The notes: a model not told the origin generated them from the sequence alone. 64,000 nucleotides of DNA from Pseudoips prasinana (GCA_951640165.1 OX621234.1:31562549-31626548), one strand, 5' to 3'; shown: positions 1 through 12,190, counted from the stretch's first letter. A program made the numbers and translations.

Positions 1-1020
1 TAATTCTTCTAATATTATTTTATCCCTGTAGTATTACTTTTGACCGACATAGTCATGTATAGATCACAAACCAAAATGTGACCAGCACGACGCGGTCACA
101 ACTACAAAAGGTACTATCCCACAATTGCTCTTCTATTGACCTAACCAGTTTCGGAATTTAAACTCAGAACCACATTATCTACAGGTGAACGCACTACTAC
201 TAGACTTATGAGGTAAATTTTTAGAATTACGCAATCTGCCACGTATTTGGTCGACCATTTGATTTTTTTTCAGACAAACCTTTGTAGAAGTAATGACTCT
301 TCTGAATTCAATAAAATACCTATTATAAACTGCCAAAATAAATTAAAGCAAGCCGGCGACTGGAAATAAATTTGATTTGTTGATTGAAATCGATTAAGTT
401 TTGGCCGAGAAAATAAAAGAATACGAAACCTTTATAATTTTTTTTTCTTTTTTACTCCTATGTCGATACAATCTTTTGCTAGAGATTGAGAGAGAGTATA
501 GGCAGTAGTGATTTCTCTTAAGGATTTAATTTGGCGACCAATGCTTATTAATTTTAAAGTTATCGGAAATATCACCGTTGACATTACAAATCAGTTTATA
601 CATGTAAATATAACCAATTCCCCTGTATCTAAATCTAGCCTGATATTTTTTAATTACGACTAGCAGGGTGAACTCCTCCTTTTGCAAAAGCAGACATGGC
701 AAGGAGGCTTGGCATTTCGCCAGAACCGCCTATCTCGTATTTTAAGCCGCCAGTTAACTAAGACATTCGGGATCCGTAGAACTGTAGGTGAGTAGGCCGA
801 ATGTTGAGATGTTTATATGAACCCGGAGCTCCCGTAACATTGGACGAATATTGCTTTATACTTTCTGTTGTTGTGTTCGTAAAGACAGTGCTAACCCCAC
901 TGTCACAGCTTTTCGGATTTCTCTGTTAGTACCCATTTTAGTTTTGGTATGTTTGATTCCTTACCTGCGTTAATTTACAGCTTGATTGGGTATATACATA
1001 TTATAATTGACAGTGGAATT
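1..1020. other. no gene recognised; one exon-like patch
   Basis: AT-rich sequence with no long reading frame. The patch 672-783 is richer in GC and is open in two frames. One of these frames has an ATG at 694 followed by about 22 codons. The patch ends at a strong donor-like GTAG/GTGAGT (783-790). No acceptor pairs convincingly with it, so it is not called as an exon. Confidence 0.3.
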
Positions 1021-1375
1021 ACATACTCACAGATGTACACAGGCTCACGCCAATTTCCCAGAAGGGTAGGCAGAGACAACAAATTTCCATTTGTGACGAT
1101 CTTAGCACACCTCTTTTGACTCTTTTACTGTCATTATTATATTCTTTTAAGATGCATGCATGTAATACATGCATTGGGTTTAGGGTATTTCTGATCTGGC
1201 CTTTCTTGAGAGGTCTCCAATTTGGTAAAATCATGTTTTACGAGGTCTTCTCTTTCCGGTTGTACTGTTCACACAGGCCAAATATACTTCTTTTGTCAAT
1301 CTTCTCTGATTCAACCTGTCTAAATGCCACAACCATCTCAGCATTATTTTTAATTATTTTATAACACGATTTCGC
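1021..1375 (-). pseudogene. RTE-type LINE fragment, C-terminal end of the reverse-transcriptase ORF
   Basis: Read on the - strand, this gives pieces of the C-terminal end of a lepidopteran RTE-type ORF2: a basic RPRKTF-like stretch, then words resembling KEVCKDR and WK-VVSAYPSG. The same end is better preserved at 41745-42137. The frame is broken, so this is a dead 5'-truncated copy. The family assignment rests on recalled protein motifs, not on a search. Confidence 0.6.
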
Positions 1376-1729
1376 TCAGTTAACCGTTTAATAGTCAGTG
1401 ATTCCGAATCCCACCAACTCGAATTAAATATAATTAGTACACAATGTACCTACTTCGATGTATCGCATAAGCAGTGGATATCATAGTTACCGAGTCATTC
1501 AAGCTGGCCTGTAGGTATTTCTTACTGCTTTACCATAGTTCTCTAATCATAGAATTGATAGCTTAACGTGTACGAAGACACTGAGAAATTTAACCACTTT
1601 GACCGTTACTCACATTTAGACTCTCTATCTAAACGCGTGCTAGGTGCTCAACCTCACCGATCAGTTTCCGACCGTTGAAAGCAACGCTGCTATTCAACGG
1701 TCCCGATACTCAATAACCTCAACTAAACT

Positions 1730-1930
1730 TCATTTAGCAGCTAATACCGCCGTGGTTTGAGATAATTCTGCTTTAACTAAGGCTTTAATTTCATCAATAT
1801 CAACTTCAATCTCCGGTAAGCCACGAGATACATTGTTGATATACAAATTACAGAAACGAAGGGAACAAAAATCTAACGTCAAAACACAAATGAACAAACC
1901 TAAAATAAATGTTACAGTTATGCATTTCAT
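1730..1930 (-). CDS. possible small secreted peptide (66 aa)
   Basis: This is an ATG-initiated frame of 66 codons. Residues 1 to about 22 form a textbook signal peptide: a basic MK start, then a run of Ile, Leu, Phe and Val (TFILGLFICVLTL). The mature part holds two Cys within 5 residues (CSLRFC), then an acidic amphipathic stretch (EIEVDIDEIKALVKAEL), and ends AAK. I do not recognise the family. No TATA box or poly(A) signal is convincing, and the sequence before the ATG is T-rich rather than a good Kozak context. It could be the first exon of a larger secreted protein, a complete peptide gene, or a chance frame. No similarity to the transposons in the window is visible. Confidence 0.35.
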   Translation of the reverse strand: MKCITVTFILGLFICVLTLDFCSLRFCNLYINNVSRGLPEIEVDIDEIKALVKAELSQTTAVLAAK

Positions 1931-2036
1931 AAAAATACTTGGATTTTTATTTAAGTAGACTGAACAACATCGATCTTCATACTAACCAGTATTCAAAATC
2001 GTCAATTTCATGGGTAATATTATAAATTATTGAAAA

Positions 2037-2132
2037 CTAGCGGCCCATCCCGGTTTCACACGGGTTTTCATTAAATATGTTGTGATATATGAAGAGATGA
2101 GTATAGCTATCTCTATACTAAATAAATTATGA
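2037..2132 (-). mobile_element. probable Helitron 3' end fragment
   Basis: On the - strand the segment ends in ACCCGTGTGAAACCGGG followed by GGCCGCTAG, then a T. This is the usual 3' hairpin plus CTAG/T end of short lepidopteran Helitrons. The 5' limit is not sharp; it runs into the SINE that begins near 2133. Confidence 0.5.
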
Positions 2133-2285
2133 TGGACCGGTTGAAGTAGTTGGTAAATGCTTGACTTTTGCGCCGCAGGTCGTGGGTTCGACTTCCACCC
2201 AGGGCGGATATTTGTGTGCATAAACATGTCTGTTTGTCCTGTGTCTGGATGTAATTATCTATATAATTACTACTATATATTTACA
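2133..2285 (+). mobile_element. tRNA-derived SINE (family 1)
   Basis: The head has an A-box-like TAGTTGGTAAATGC near 2147 and a B box GGTTCGACTTCC near 2186, spaced as in a tRNA. A body with TTTGTGTGCATAAACATGT follows. Related copies in this window lie at 7075 (+), 20780 (-), 61448-62235 (-, three copies) and 63922 (+). The anticodon arm does not form a real tRNA, so it is a SINE and not a tRNA gene. Confidence 0.75.
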
Positions 2286-2817
2286 AAATGCTTTTTTCAC
2301 GTGCTTATTAATCTGACCGCGCATTTGAGCTGCGCGGCTCTTCCACGTTTCTTCTTACTTCCCCCTCCAGCACCACGGTCTTGCAATTGCGCGTTGCGGT
2401 GTTAATCTTATATTTAAATCAACGACATATTTTAATTGAAATGTTCGAAACCAATATTTTTTAAAGTTATCTACGGAAACCGGTTCTATTTCAGCCGGGT
2501 ATTTTACAAACATTTTATATGTAAATAAATAGTTATAATTATGTAACTGCAATATTTTTCGATATGGCAACGATAATGTACTATTATATTACTGAAATAT
2601 TTTTCAAATGAGTGCAGTAGTTTTTGAGTCCATTCATAACAAACAAAATACAAATCTTCTCATTTTACCATATTAGATATAGTATACTAGCTTGAGCGTC
2701 CCCTACCCTTCCCTACTTCGTCCGCGTGGAAGTCCAAATCAGACATCGGACACACGTTAAAACGAACGTATTCTGTGTGTTGATCGATCAGTTATTCAGT
2801 TTCTGTTTATATATATA

Positions 2818-2996
2818 ATTAATGAAAGAAGATGGTCAAAAGAAGTATACCGTGCTTGTGTGAATGGTTCAGCCAGAAAAACATTCTCCGACCAGATCAG
2901 AGATGTTCGCATTAAATGCCAGGTCTGAAGTACCCTAAACTGACGAACATGTATGAAAAATATTATGACAATAAACGATGTAAAAGAGGTGAAAAA
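2818..2996 (+). pseudogene. RTE-type LINE fragment, end of ORF2
   Basis: The + strand reads as NERRWSKEVYRACVNG, then RKTFSDQIRDV, then RTCMKNIMTI in the same order as the antisense fragment at 41745-42137. In-frame stops and a missing block show decay. It is in the opposite orientation to the copy at 1021-1375. Confidence 0.65.
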
Positions 2997-3002
2997 TACC
3001 AA

Positions 3003-3670
3003 TCTCTCTTTATTATATTAGTAGGTATTGATAATTTCTCCTAAAGTAATTTCTTAATGACATCCGTATAACAAGCGAATTCTCGGCTTACCGCGGCGCC
3101 TGGATCCATTGGATTCTTTCGGAAATTACTAGCGAAAGGCTCTTAATAGCCAATACACAATTATGCTGAAAATAGTAGTAAGCTACCAATTAATTAGTTC
3201 AAACTATTTCATGACTAAATTCCACAGAAATCTGATTTTGTAAAACAGCTAATAAAATTTAATCGATTATAACTGGCTCCACAGGCGGGTTGTTAATTTT
3301 TTCCTGTATATACAACGAAGAAATTGCTTCATTGTTGTTTGTAAAGAAATGTAATTTTTTTTTTATTAAATCTTTAGTATAATATTAACTTCTATTGTAA
3401 GGTGGTTCAATAAAAGTCTAACTGTAAAGGTCCAGACAAAAAGCAATTAAAAGTGATTAATGTTTTTTTGCGTCTTTTTCTCCTTATCCTAAAAATTGAG
3501 ACTCAAATGATATAAAAACTCAATTTTAGGTTGACGCTATTAAGTGGCTTTTCGTTCGCCGCGGACGAAATTAATTATCTACCACGTTTAATGGAATACC
3601 TGTTAGTTGGCGCTTTTAATTTACATCCACTGTAGTTGATCAATTAGTGCCGCTAACCGAAGCATATTGA
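3003..3670. other. no feature recognised
   Basis: AT-rich sequence without a long frame, SINE box or inverted repeat that I could support. Confidence 0.4.
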
Positions 3671-4465
3671 ACGATAACGATTAAAAGAGACTGTGAACTA
3701 CTGCAACATGATCTCAATGAAGTTATAAAATGGTGTCACAATAATAAAATGCAACTAAATCCAAATAAATGTTACCATGTAAAATATACGAGAAAAATTA
3801 ATTGTATTGACACGGAATATCTCATAAACCAAAAAAAAGTCCAGGAAGTCGAAACAATGAGGGATCTAGGAGTTCTTTTTGACAAAAAGGTCACTTTTGT
3901 GCCCCATATTGAATATATTATTAAGAAATCATCAAAAATGTTAGGGTTCTTACTTCGTAACACTAAAGGCTTTCGGAAAAGGGGCACTAAAATAATCTTG
4001 TATAACAGTCTTGTACGCAGTGTTATGGAGTATTGCAGTGTTGTGTGGAGGCCTCACTATGCCACTCACATGTTGCGTCTAGAAAGGGTACAGAAACGTT
4101 TTGTTTGGCATTTAGCCTTCAGTGAGGGGAAATCGAAGCGTCTGCCCTCTTACAAGGCTCGTCTGTGCCATTTCAAAATACAAACCTTATCCATGCGTAG
4201 AGATATAACCGATGCCTTATTTCTTTGTAAACTGTTGCGCAATAATTTCGACTGCCCCAGTCTAATAAAGCTTATTAGGTTCCATGCGCCCTCTAGATAC
4301 CCTAGGAATAAAATAACACCCTTGTGTCCGCCACTTCGAAGGTCTGTGCTTGGTGCGAACTCTCCATTACCCAGATTGTGCAAAATCATTAATGGCCGCA
4401 GTGACATAATTGATATACACCACGACAGTAGATGTAATTTAATTGTATACGTGTTTTATTTTTAA
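3671..4465 (+). pseudogene. reverse transcriptase, C-terminal part only
   Basis: The frame is open from about 3671 and the first ATG is at 3749. It begins just after where the catalytic YADD box would be and retains the following RT segment (KWCHNNKMQLNPNKC), the thumb-like part (DLGVLFDKKVTFVPHI, then EYCSVVWRPHY) and a basic C-terminal end. This corresponds to about the last third of a typical Jockey or CR1 ORF2. The endonuclease domain and the catalytic core are missing, so it cannot be active. It shows no internal stop, which suggests a fairly recent 5'-truncated insertion. The clade call is tentative between Jockey and CR1. Confidence 0.75.
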
Positions 4466-4873
4466 CTATATTAAGATTATTCTTATAATTTAATTCTATT
4501 AATGTAATTAATTTAATGTTGTTATCTATATATAATTATTTCATTTTTATTCATAATTTAAATTATAATCAAACAATTTAATCAATTACAATTTTAATCA
4601 CCTTATACATCTTCATGCCATCTTTTTTTATATACTTCATTGAATGTTACTAACTGATTACTTTATTTGTTCTTATTTTTGTTTGTATAATTTCACTTTT
4701 AATTTTAAATATGTTAGATAGATAATTTGTTAAAGCCGTTTTTTTTTGTGCATGTGGTGTTAACCTATAATTAATTGTTGCACTTGTAAATGTTACCCTA
4801 GCCTTTAAGTTAGAAATGTTTATGTGTAAACAATTGTTGGTTAACCTTAATAAATAAAATAAAAAAAAAAATT
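3671..4873 (+). mobile_element. 5'-truncated Jockey-like LINE
   Basis: The element consists of the 3' part of a reverse-transcriptase ORF, a 3' UTR of about 380 nt and an A-rich tail ending in AATAAAATAAAAAAAAAAA (to 4873). A related 3' UTR without coding sequence lies at 33830-34134; both share GTGGTGTT(A/T)ACCTATAATTA and the end TAATAAATAAAATAAAA. No target-site duplication was found around the 5' break. Confidence 0.75.
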
Positions 4874-5780
4874 AATTAACAGTTTCATCACGTGCTGGCT
4901 GATATATCAAATTAACGTCACCTGAAATAAAGTGACATCTAATTGTGACCTATTGATGATTTTTTTTACAGTTTAGAGCCTATAAACATTTCGCTGCTTT
5001 TACGAAAAATAGAGTCGAGCGGAAGCTCAAACTATTAAGCACATAAAACTACAAAACTATGAAACGAAGATTAACACACACTGACACTGAAGGGCTAGTT
5101 CAGTATGATAGTAGTGATGGGATGGACTATCAGTACAATTTGGCAAGTAATTTTCTTAGGAACTTCATCCTTGATTGTTGTCTACTCAAGATACGATCGC
5201 GACCATAATCTATGTCAAATAAAATTATAATTGTTCCCAACAAAGTTCTAGTGGAAGCAGTAAACTATTTGTAATGCCATTAAAGTAACTCGGTACTAAC
5301 TAACTACTTCTAGGTCTGCTGCTAATAGTATTAACCTAGTAAAAACCTACTTACAGCACAAAACTGGCCAACAATTTGAAAACTGATCGCCCGAGGTAGC
5401 TTTATTTTCTCTTTAAAGCCATTCTTAATTTGTTGAAAGTCGTTAAGTGCTGCTTTTTGAATAAAAATAAATAGTAATCACTTTTAAAATCACGCAAGAA
5501 CGACAAGAATTCTAAGGAATTTATGTTTCCATTGTTATTAACGGTCTCTTATTATAATTAATATTTATCTGTAAAACCAAACCATGACAAGCGGGGCATT
5601 TCACATCTCTGTACAAGTTAGTCGTAATAAAAAGTCTACCCTTATATTTTTTTTACAATCGGTAATATGCTTCACATATCTGGGGGCTGCTGGAAGCAGC
5701 GAAAAGCTGAGCTCAAAATACAAAACTCGGAACACCTGAAAGCCCGATAACCGCGACTATCGAGTCCAATTACGTTCATA
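4874..5780. other. no feature recognised; upstream of the first predicted exon
   Basis: No element or promoter can be assigned. If the ATG at 5804 is the true start of the host gene, the 5' UTR and promoter should lie here, but no TATA or initiator element stands out. Confidence 0.3.
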
Positions 5781-5803
5781 GGAAACTCCACGTGGAAAAT
5801 CAC

Positions 5804-6005
5804 ATGGAGTTTCCCATCAATATCATAGGTTCACTTTCACCATCGCTTAGTGAGCACGACAGTTTATTAAGTAAATTGGCTATGGGAGCCATCTCCGGGC
5901 TCACCAACGCCGTCCATACCAACAGTGGTCGCCACGACCGACATCGGTCAAACCAATTATCATCATCATCATACGTTAAGGATATCGTGCCCTCTTTAAT
6001 AACCA
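5804..6005 (+). CDS. predicted first coding exon of the host gene (exon 1)
   Basis: From the ATG at 5804 the frame gives 67 codons and stops splitting cleanly at A/GTGAGG (donor 6006-6007), leaving one base. That phase fits the acceptor at 21975 and completes an Asn codon. The peptide contains LSEHDSLLSKLAMGAISGL (a possible short helix), then an Arg/His/Ser-rich part and four Ser codons encoded by a TCA run. The frame is also open upstream to 5711, with AG sites at 5780-5781 and 5827-5828, so it could be an internal exon beginning at 5782 or 5829. If unspliced, the frame would run to a stop at 6026. I do not recognise the protein. The exon call rests on sequence composition and phase only. 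Confidence 0.4.
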
Positions 6006-6865
6006 GTGAGGCAATGAAAACATCCTAGTTTATCTATAAACGTCTCGTTTTAAAAAAAACTGAAAAGGCTTAGTGATGTCAATAAATTGAACCAATTCGT
6101 TGACTACCGGCGACTACTACTGTATACTGGCCGTTTTTATTTACCTTGCACCGGATCAGCTTATTGTTCATGCGGCGGCAATTTCTGAAATAGAACGGAT
6201 TTATAAGGCTCATCTAGGAATCACAGATTGTAAATAAATCTAACGCAGGAAATGTATTTGCACTACACTTCCTTTCGCCTCTTCATGTTTCCCACTTAAT
6301 TTTCACGCTACAACGGGCTTCGCGACATATGAGCGGATATATTATTTTCTTGAAGGAAATCAATTTACACAGAAATGAAACTTTTCATTTTTCTGAACTC
6401 TATTGACATCATCTTTTAATTTTAACTTTCCTGTTCTGTGATTTGATTACTCTACTTGAGTGTCAGAAATTAATATTTTAAATAAAACTATAGAGATAGT
6501 CCATTGGTGGGTAAACGTGACAACGCACTTATGAATAGATTGTACTTAATTTATTTAGTTAACGGTATGGTCAGCTATAAATATACCTTCGGGATTTTCA
6601 ATTATCGGCGAATAACATAGCTGGGTGCGCTAACTTTTCTATAATTTTGAAGATATTTTCTATACTTACTGACCACATGCTTTATTGATTACGCAAAAGT
6701 TGTCGTAATGGACCGCGACCACCAGTATAAACACAATGTCCCCTTTATTAATATTCAGAAATTAATGTTGGCAATATCATACATGACGCGTTGATAAAAT
6801 ATATCATACGCTTATTTTAGTTCATAGTATTTTGACGGGCCTGTTGGTTTGTGACTCTGACTGCA

Positions 6866-7005
6866 TAAAATAAAATAAAATAAAAAAGGTTTTTATTCAC
6901 GTAGACTTTAAAAAAGCGCCTGTAAATAGTCAGAACATGTTTGTAGTAATACAGTTAATATTTCTAGTTACTTATTACAGATATTTAGGTACACGGAATG
7001 TTAAA
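6866..7005 (-). repeat. 3' end of an unclassified LINE (antisense)
   Basis: The complement reads as GTCAGAACATGT-like sequence in reverse, then GTCTACGTGAATAAAAACC and an A-rich tail (TTTTATTTTATTTTA reversed). A direct-orientation relative lies at 42143-42245. No coding part is attached. Confidence 0.5.
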
Positions 7006-7074
7006 ACATTTATACAATTTATTTTATAATGGTAGTGACATTTAGCTAGCTTGTATTAAGTTATTGTCAAGGAG

Positions 7075-7275
7075 ATTATGTCATAGCCAGTGGTCGTAGG
7101 TTCGATACCCACCCGGGACAATTTTTTGTGTGAGGGTGATTGTGTATTCTTTGTCTTGATCTACATTATATATCATATGTATTTATTTAAAAACATGTTT
7201 ATCAGTTGTCTATTTGCCATAGTACAGACTTTGCTTAGTTTGGGATCAGATAGCAGTGTGTTCCCAAGTTATTTA
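7075..7275 (+). mobile_element. tRNA-derived SINE (family 1), nearly full length
   Basis: The B box GGTTCGATACCCACCC lies at about 7099. The body continues to GCTTAGTTTGGGATCAGATAG (7236-7256) and AGTGTGTTCCC. The antisense copy at 20780-21043 matches the same 3' half in reverse, which defines a body of about 200 bp. The A box at the 5' end is weak. Confidence 0.7.
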
Positions 7276-7532
7276 ACATAATTTATAGACATGTTTTTGT
7301 CGTCCGGAACTCTTCGTAATATAATATCACTTTAATTACTCGACAAAATTTATGTGACAGTTGGACGTACTAGACATCCACCAAAATGAATATTCTATTG
7401 TGTTGACAAAATTACATTTGACGAGTTGACTGCTCATTAATTGTTAATTTAGTTTATTTATATTATCTAAGTGCTGAATTAATTTCTGTTATTGCATACA
7501 TTGTTGACTTAATGACAGGAGACAATTTAATA

Positions 7533-7837
7533 TCTATACATATAATAAAATCGTAGGAAAGTCTAATTGAATATATTTTAAGAAGATGCTTGGGGCGTGA
7601 TCTACTAGCGATATCGAAGCCAAAAATATAGTTGTTAGAATTTGTATCTGTTTTCCTGTATGTACATATGTCCGGGTTAAACCCAAAAAGTACTGCATGG
7701 TTTTACTTAGAATTTTGCATGAATATTACTAGGAGGTCGGGTCAACATATAGGCCACACTATCACACAATCACCTACGGGGCAGGAGCTTTGGTAATTTA
7801 TAAATTGTAACGCGGGTAAAACCGCGGGGCACACCAA
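7533..7837 (+). mobile_element. non-autonomous Helitron, decayed
   Basis: It starts A/TCTATACATATAATAAAAT and ends in the GC hairpin CGCGGGTAAAACCGCGGGG followed by a degenerate CACACCAAG where CACAGCTAG is expected. It carries no coding sequence. Confidence 0.6.
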
Positions 7838-8213
7838 GACCAAATAAATACATCTATTTTAATGTCTGTTAAGTAGAAGCGCCCTTTATCCTTATTTAAT
7901 CAATATTCAAAGATTGTCTGCAAAAGATATGTAATGATTAAACAATATTAAATTAATTCTACATGAGTATAGATAAATTACAGATTACTTATGTATATGT
8001 TGAGATCAGTTACTTCAGGTAGGCAAATTCTATCCTAAATAGTTATTTGTCAGTAAACGATAATTGGACTCGAACACAAGTAACGTAAAATAACGAGACG
8101 TGATAAAACACAAATAAGCTTTAATTCTACAAGTGTAGGCCCAAGTAGCTGCTCGTACATACGTAGCTACAAATTGTCCTGAATAAAAAATATTTTTGGA
8201 ATGAAGCTATCAA

Positions 8214-8300
8214 CTAGCGGCTCGTCCTGGCTTTTTGATAAGTTTTTGTTATAAGTGTAGTAAATAAATTAAATTTTATTAAATTAAATATTACAAATGA
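8214..8300 (-). mobile_element. Helitron 3' end fragment
   Basis: On the - strand it ends GACGAGCCGCTAG/T, close to the 3' end at 2037. The 5' limit is uncertain. Confidence 0.4.
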
Positions 8301-8635
8301 ATCCAACCAGACGCTGCGAATGTTCTCCGCTAGATTCCCGTGCACGCGCTTGGTAATTTCTTGCTCCGTTTTGCTGCTAGACGCTGCGAAATATCAGCAC
8401 TCGACTGTCGACAGTCACGTGCTAAAAGTTCTCACAATTTTTTAAGCAAAATTTTGATTGCCCCTCATTAGACAATGTTTATCTTCTTAGTAATGTGATT
8501 TGATTCTATTTTTAAATCTATGATATCTTTGAAATGAAATTCCAGTAATCCAAAAGTGATCTACGGGTGATGACTGCTTTTACTACGAAGGCATTTATTT
8601 CATAAACGATGAATAACAAGATATGAATTATCATC

Positions 8636-8700
8636 ATATCAACCGAAAGACTTTCACTGTTGGACGAAGGCCTACCCCAAAGATTTCTACAATTGCTATT
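8636..8700 (-). mobile_element. RTE 3' end fragment
   Basis: On the - strand it carries the lepidopteran RTE terminal motif: GAAATCTTTGGGG, GGCCTTCGTCCAACAGTG, CTTTCGGTTGATATGATGA. It is very short and non-coding. Confidence 0.6.
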
Positions 8701-8710
8701 CACTTCTAGA

Positions 8711-10355
8711 GGTTTTCCACATGCCTCATGTGGTCTTATTTCGGCCAGAAATTTTATGAACTTTTTATATGTAAATAAGTAGTGTCTTAGGTTCGCATGT
8801 CTCTGTAGACAAAATGTGTGAACTTAAACCTTATGTAAACATCCTGTATGTACCACGTTTTTAAGCGAAATAAATACTTACTTACAATTGTACTTAAAAA
8901 GAAAACAATAAAAAAAATAGTATTTAAGTCAAGAGTTCTGGAGACTCGCGGGTGAAGTTGCTTGACTCTTACTACTGATTTGATCGAATGAATGCGTGAT
9001 TTCTACTAGTGGATTGTCTCTGTGCTTATTTCTTTGCGTAATTTTGAGGAAGTATGTAAAAATATGGCCATGTCTGCCACCACTGAGAATATTCTAACAA
9101 TATAAACCAACACATTAAACTTGCCATTATACTTTCCGATCAAACATTATTTAAAATACGTATCATATTTAAATTTTATAATTGTATTTATATTAATTTT
9201 AATTTTTAAAAGAATATCTATAATGTATACTTCTCCGCCTTTCATTCTGTTGTGTATAAATAAACAAATCTACTAAATATCTGACAAGTAAGATTATATA
9301 AGCCACATTGTATGTGGACATTCTTCTCATTCTTCATCACGTACAATATACATGCCTTTGAATCTGAAGGCGTAATACAACGCATACTAGAAATATATAA
9401 ACAAAGTAAAGAAACAAAGGCATAATATATATGTATTACTGGCTCCATGCCAACTACACCTTGAGAATGTCATGTGACAGAAGCACTATCGGTTAAATAT
9501 GGAAATTGGAGAATTTGCAACAAACGGAAAACCGTTTCTAACACCGGAAGTCGCGACACGCCACAAGCGCCGCAATATACGATTGATTTATGGACACATT
9601 TTAATATTAAATTATGAGAATTGAGGAAAATATTAAAACACGTTTTATTTATTTGGAACAGAGTGATACCAATTTTTAAATATTTAAACTTGATATATCT
9701 AACTTACGAAGTTCCTACGATTAATGAATATTGTTTACAACAAGGAAACCTAAGCCAGTCTTCTAAGCATGCTACATTTTGATGGCAAAGTCATCGCATC
9801 TACTGGATGGCATAGACCATTTTTAAGGGCTAGTTCTATTATATCACGTATCCTCGTGGGCCTCTTATATTTAATTAAAATAATTTCTCAACATACCAAA
9901 ACATAAGTAACTTTCAAAGGTAAATTCTAAGTCTTCAAAATATGTTCTTTCTAACTTTCGAGTACAGCCAAATCTCTTAATACTAATTTTAATAGAATTT
10001 TATAACATCTTTTATAAATTATGTAAACATGTAGCTTTTTAAAACCCACCCAGACTCGACGTTGTAAATCTTACTTTAATAATTCAAATTTATAATGGAA
10101 ATTATGTAAATATTTTATTTATTACTAAGTGATTTTAGTGTTCTTTTCTGCATATGTTTAAAGAATACGATGTTTGTTTTTCATTATAATACTAAGTCAG
10201 CAAATAAGCATAAAACTCGTCTCATAATAAGCGTACCGTAGGATTTGACCCTTGCTACGCACGTGGTATCAATCAAGCTTCGGCGAACCGTTCCCCCAGC
10301 GCGATGAAGTATGGTGATTCACACCCAGGACCATAACATTAACATATAATGAAGT
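8711..10355. other. no feature recognised
   Basis: Long AT-rich tract with no supported frame, repeat head or foldback. The short frames in it show no protein-like pattern. Confidence 0.4.
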
Positions 10356-10363
10356 TACCTGGA

Positions 10364-10419
10364 GTCGAGCCGTCTTTCTTACAGGATACCTACTAATCCT
10401 GTAAGCAGGAAGGCTCGAC
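10364..10419. repeat. imperfect foldback, 24-bp arms, 8-nt loop
   Basis: Arm 10364-10387 pairs with 10396-10419, with 21 of 24 bases complementary. The arms are GC-richer than the flanks and unrelated to the other foldbacks in the window. Confidence 0.8.
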
Positions 10420-10799
10420 TACGGAAGCAACCCCAGTCATTCATCGAATATATAAACGGTATATCTCATTTAAATATTGCTAGTGTTTAGTGCTACCAAG
10501 GTTAAGCTTATGCTTAATATATGTCCCAAAACCATACTTATATCCATCGCTAAAACATCGACTAATACTCGAATACATTTGTCATTTAAAGTCGGTAATG
10601 GTCCTTAACACGCAGTAGTGGAACAATATTATTCCACACGGTTGTGTTATGTAAAATTTTAACGCCGCTGTAGTTGTACTTACTAATAAATAGATAGGGA
10701 ATAATTAAGAGATAATTAATATATTGAAAACCGGCACAGTATAGCATGGCAACCGAGGGCCTTATCTCTCTACATTATTCGACCATTTCCCATGTGTGA

Positions 10800-11330
10800 C
10801 TGACTTAGAAAAGGCCTACGATAGAGTGTTGAGGAATGAGCTGTGGTCGGTACTGTCCATGTATGCGTTGGACGACAAGCTTGTTAAAGCACTGTAATCT
10901 CTTTATAAGGATTCCCGATCCCGATCGCCGATGAGTAAAGATTAACGGGTCATACACTGAGTGATTTAGTATCCATAAGGGTGTTAGACAGGGATGTATA
11001 GCGTCACCGTGTTTGTTTAACTTATTTAGGGACACCTGTTTAAATGATTTGCAAGAAGTTGAATGTGGAATGATTTGAGAGAAGATGAATAAGTTACTCA
11101 TCAAATGTCATCTTTACGCTGATTACCGAATTCTAATTGGATCGTCGGCGGAGCTGAAGCTTTTGAAAGGAAATGAATATAAATAGATGTTGGTGGATGA
11201 GAGGGTTTGAATACATGACACCATGTAATATTGTGATTGGAGGAGTGAAAGTCGAACAGGTCAAACAGTCATATATGCCTTTATGAATAGTCGGCAAGTC
11301 TTAAAAGTGGCTCGACTAGCCGTGCACGAT
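10800..11330 (+). pseudogene. RTE-type reverse transcriptase fragment, decayed
   Basis: Pieces of the RT domain occur in order on the + strand: DLEKAYDRV with YALDDKLVKAL (RT motif A region), GVRQGCIASPCLFNLFRD (motif B region), KCHLYADYRILIGSSAEL (motif C, where YADD has become YADY) and later VIGGVKVEQVK. Stops and frameshifts separate them. These words are typical of the same RTE-type family whose C-terminal ends lie at 1021, 2818 and 41745. Sequence to about 11450 may belong too (LLSMQKKCAKI), but that part looks more Jockey-like. Confidence 0.7.
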
Positions 11331-11745
11331 GGAGTGTAGCAGAAAAATAATAGTAGTAAAATAAGGGCAGTGGTAATGAGAACTCTGTTAAGTATGCAAA
11401 AGAAGTGTGCAAAAATCGTGACAAATAGAAATCCGCTATCTTTATCAATACCGTCTAGGAAACAGGGGTGGGTCTTTGTATGTATGCATGTAATACAATG
11501 GAACGTTCATAGGTGGACTTACTGCCGAAGACATTTTCTACCAGACAACCTTAAGGTACTGCAGAGAGATCATGGCAGGTGCACTTAGTTATTAATGTGT
11601 ATATTTATAAATAATAATAATTACAAATAGTAACTATAATATATAAAATACATACTCATACAACAGATACTTTATAACTTAAAATATACTACACTATAAT
11701 AAATAAAGTTATTAAAACTATTAAGACTTTCGGCGTGATGTTTCT

Positions 11746-12190
11746 TTAAATTTTCTCAAGTACTTTCTTATTAAACGCGAAGCGACGCTTAGCCATCCTG
11801 TTCCCAAAGAAGGATAGATTGAAACGAGAAAGAGGAGTGAATAAAGTCAAAGCTATCAGGTTGACATCGTAAAAGAGGATTATCACTAGATCGGACAGTT
11901 TAACTATGAGTAGAGAAGGAAAAGTAGGCGAGTCGAGTAAGGAGAAAAGAACGGTCAATGCCCGCAAATTTATTTGCTGGCGAATGAGTAACCAGTTTAA
12001 CTGGGTACGGTAAGCATAAACAAACTCATACTAACGCAGAGTCAAAAGGAATTTGATAGAAAGATCTGCATTCAGGTCAAAAAAGCACACATTACCAAGT
12101 CGAAAATTGGAGAAATCAAGAGCAGTTGCACCTTTCTGAATGCACCGAGTGTACTCAGATCTAAGATCCTCATTGATTTGATCTATTCAT
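11746..12190 (-). pseudogene. decayed copy of the CR1-like LINE, C-terminal end of ORF2
   Basis: The - strand translation aligns by eye with the intact ORF2 at 25939-28878: CFFDLNAD against CYFDLNAD, YRTQLNWLLIRQQINLRAL against YRTKLQWLPIRHRRSLRAL, and MAKRRFAFNKKV against LAKSRFSFKRKL. Internal deletions and stops are present. It is a relic of the same family in the opposite orientation. Confidence 0.75.
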
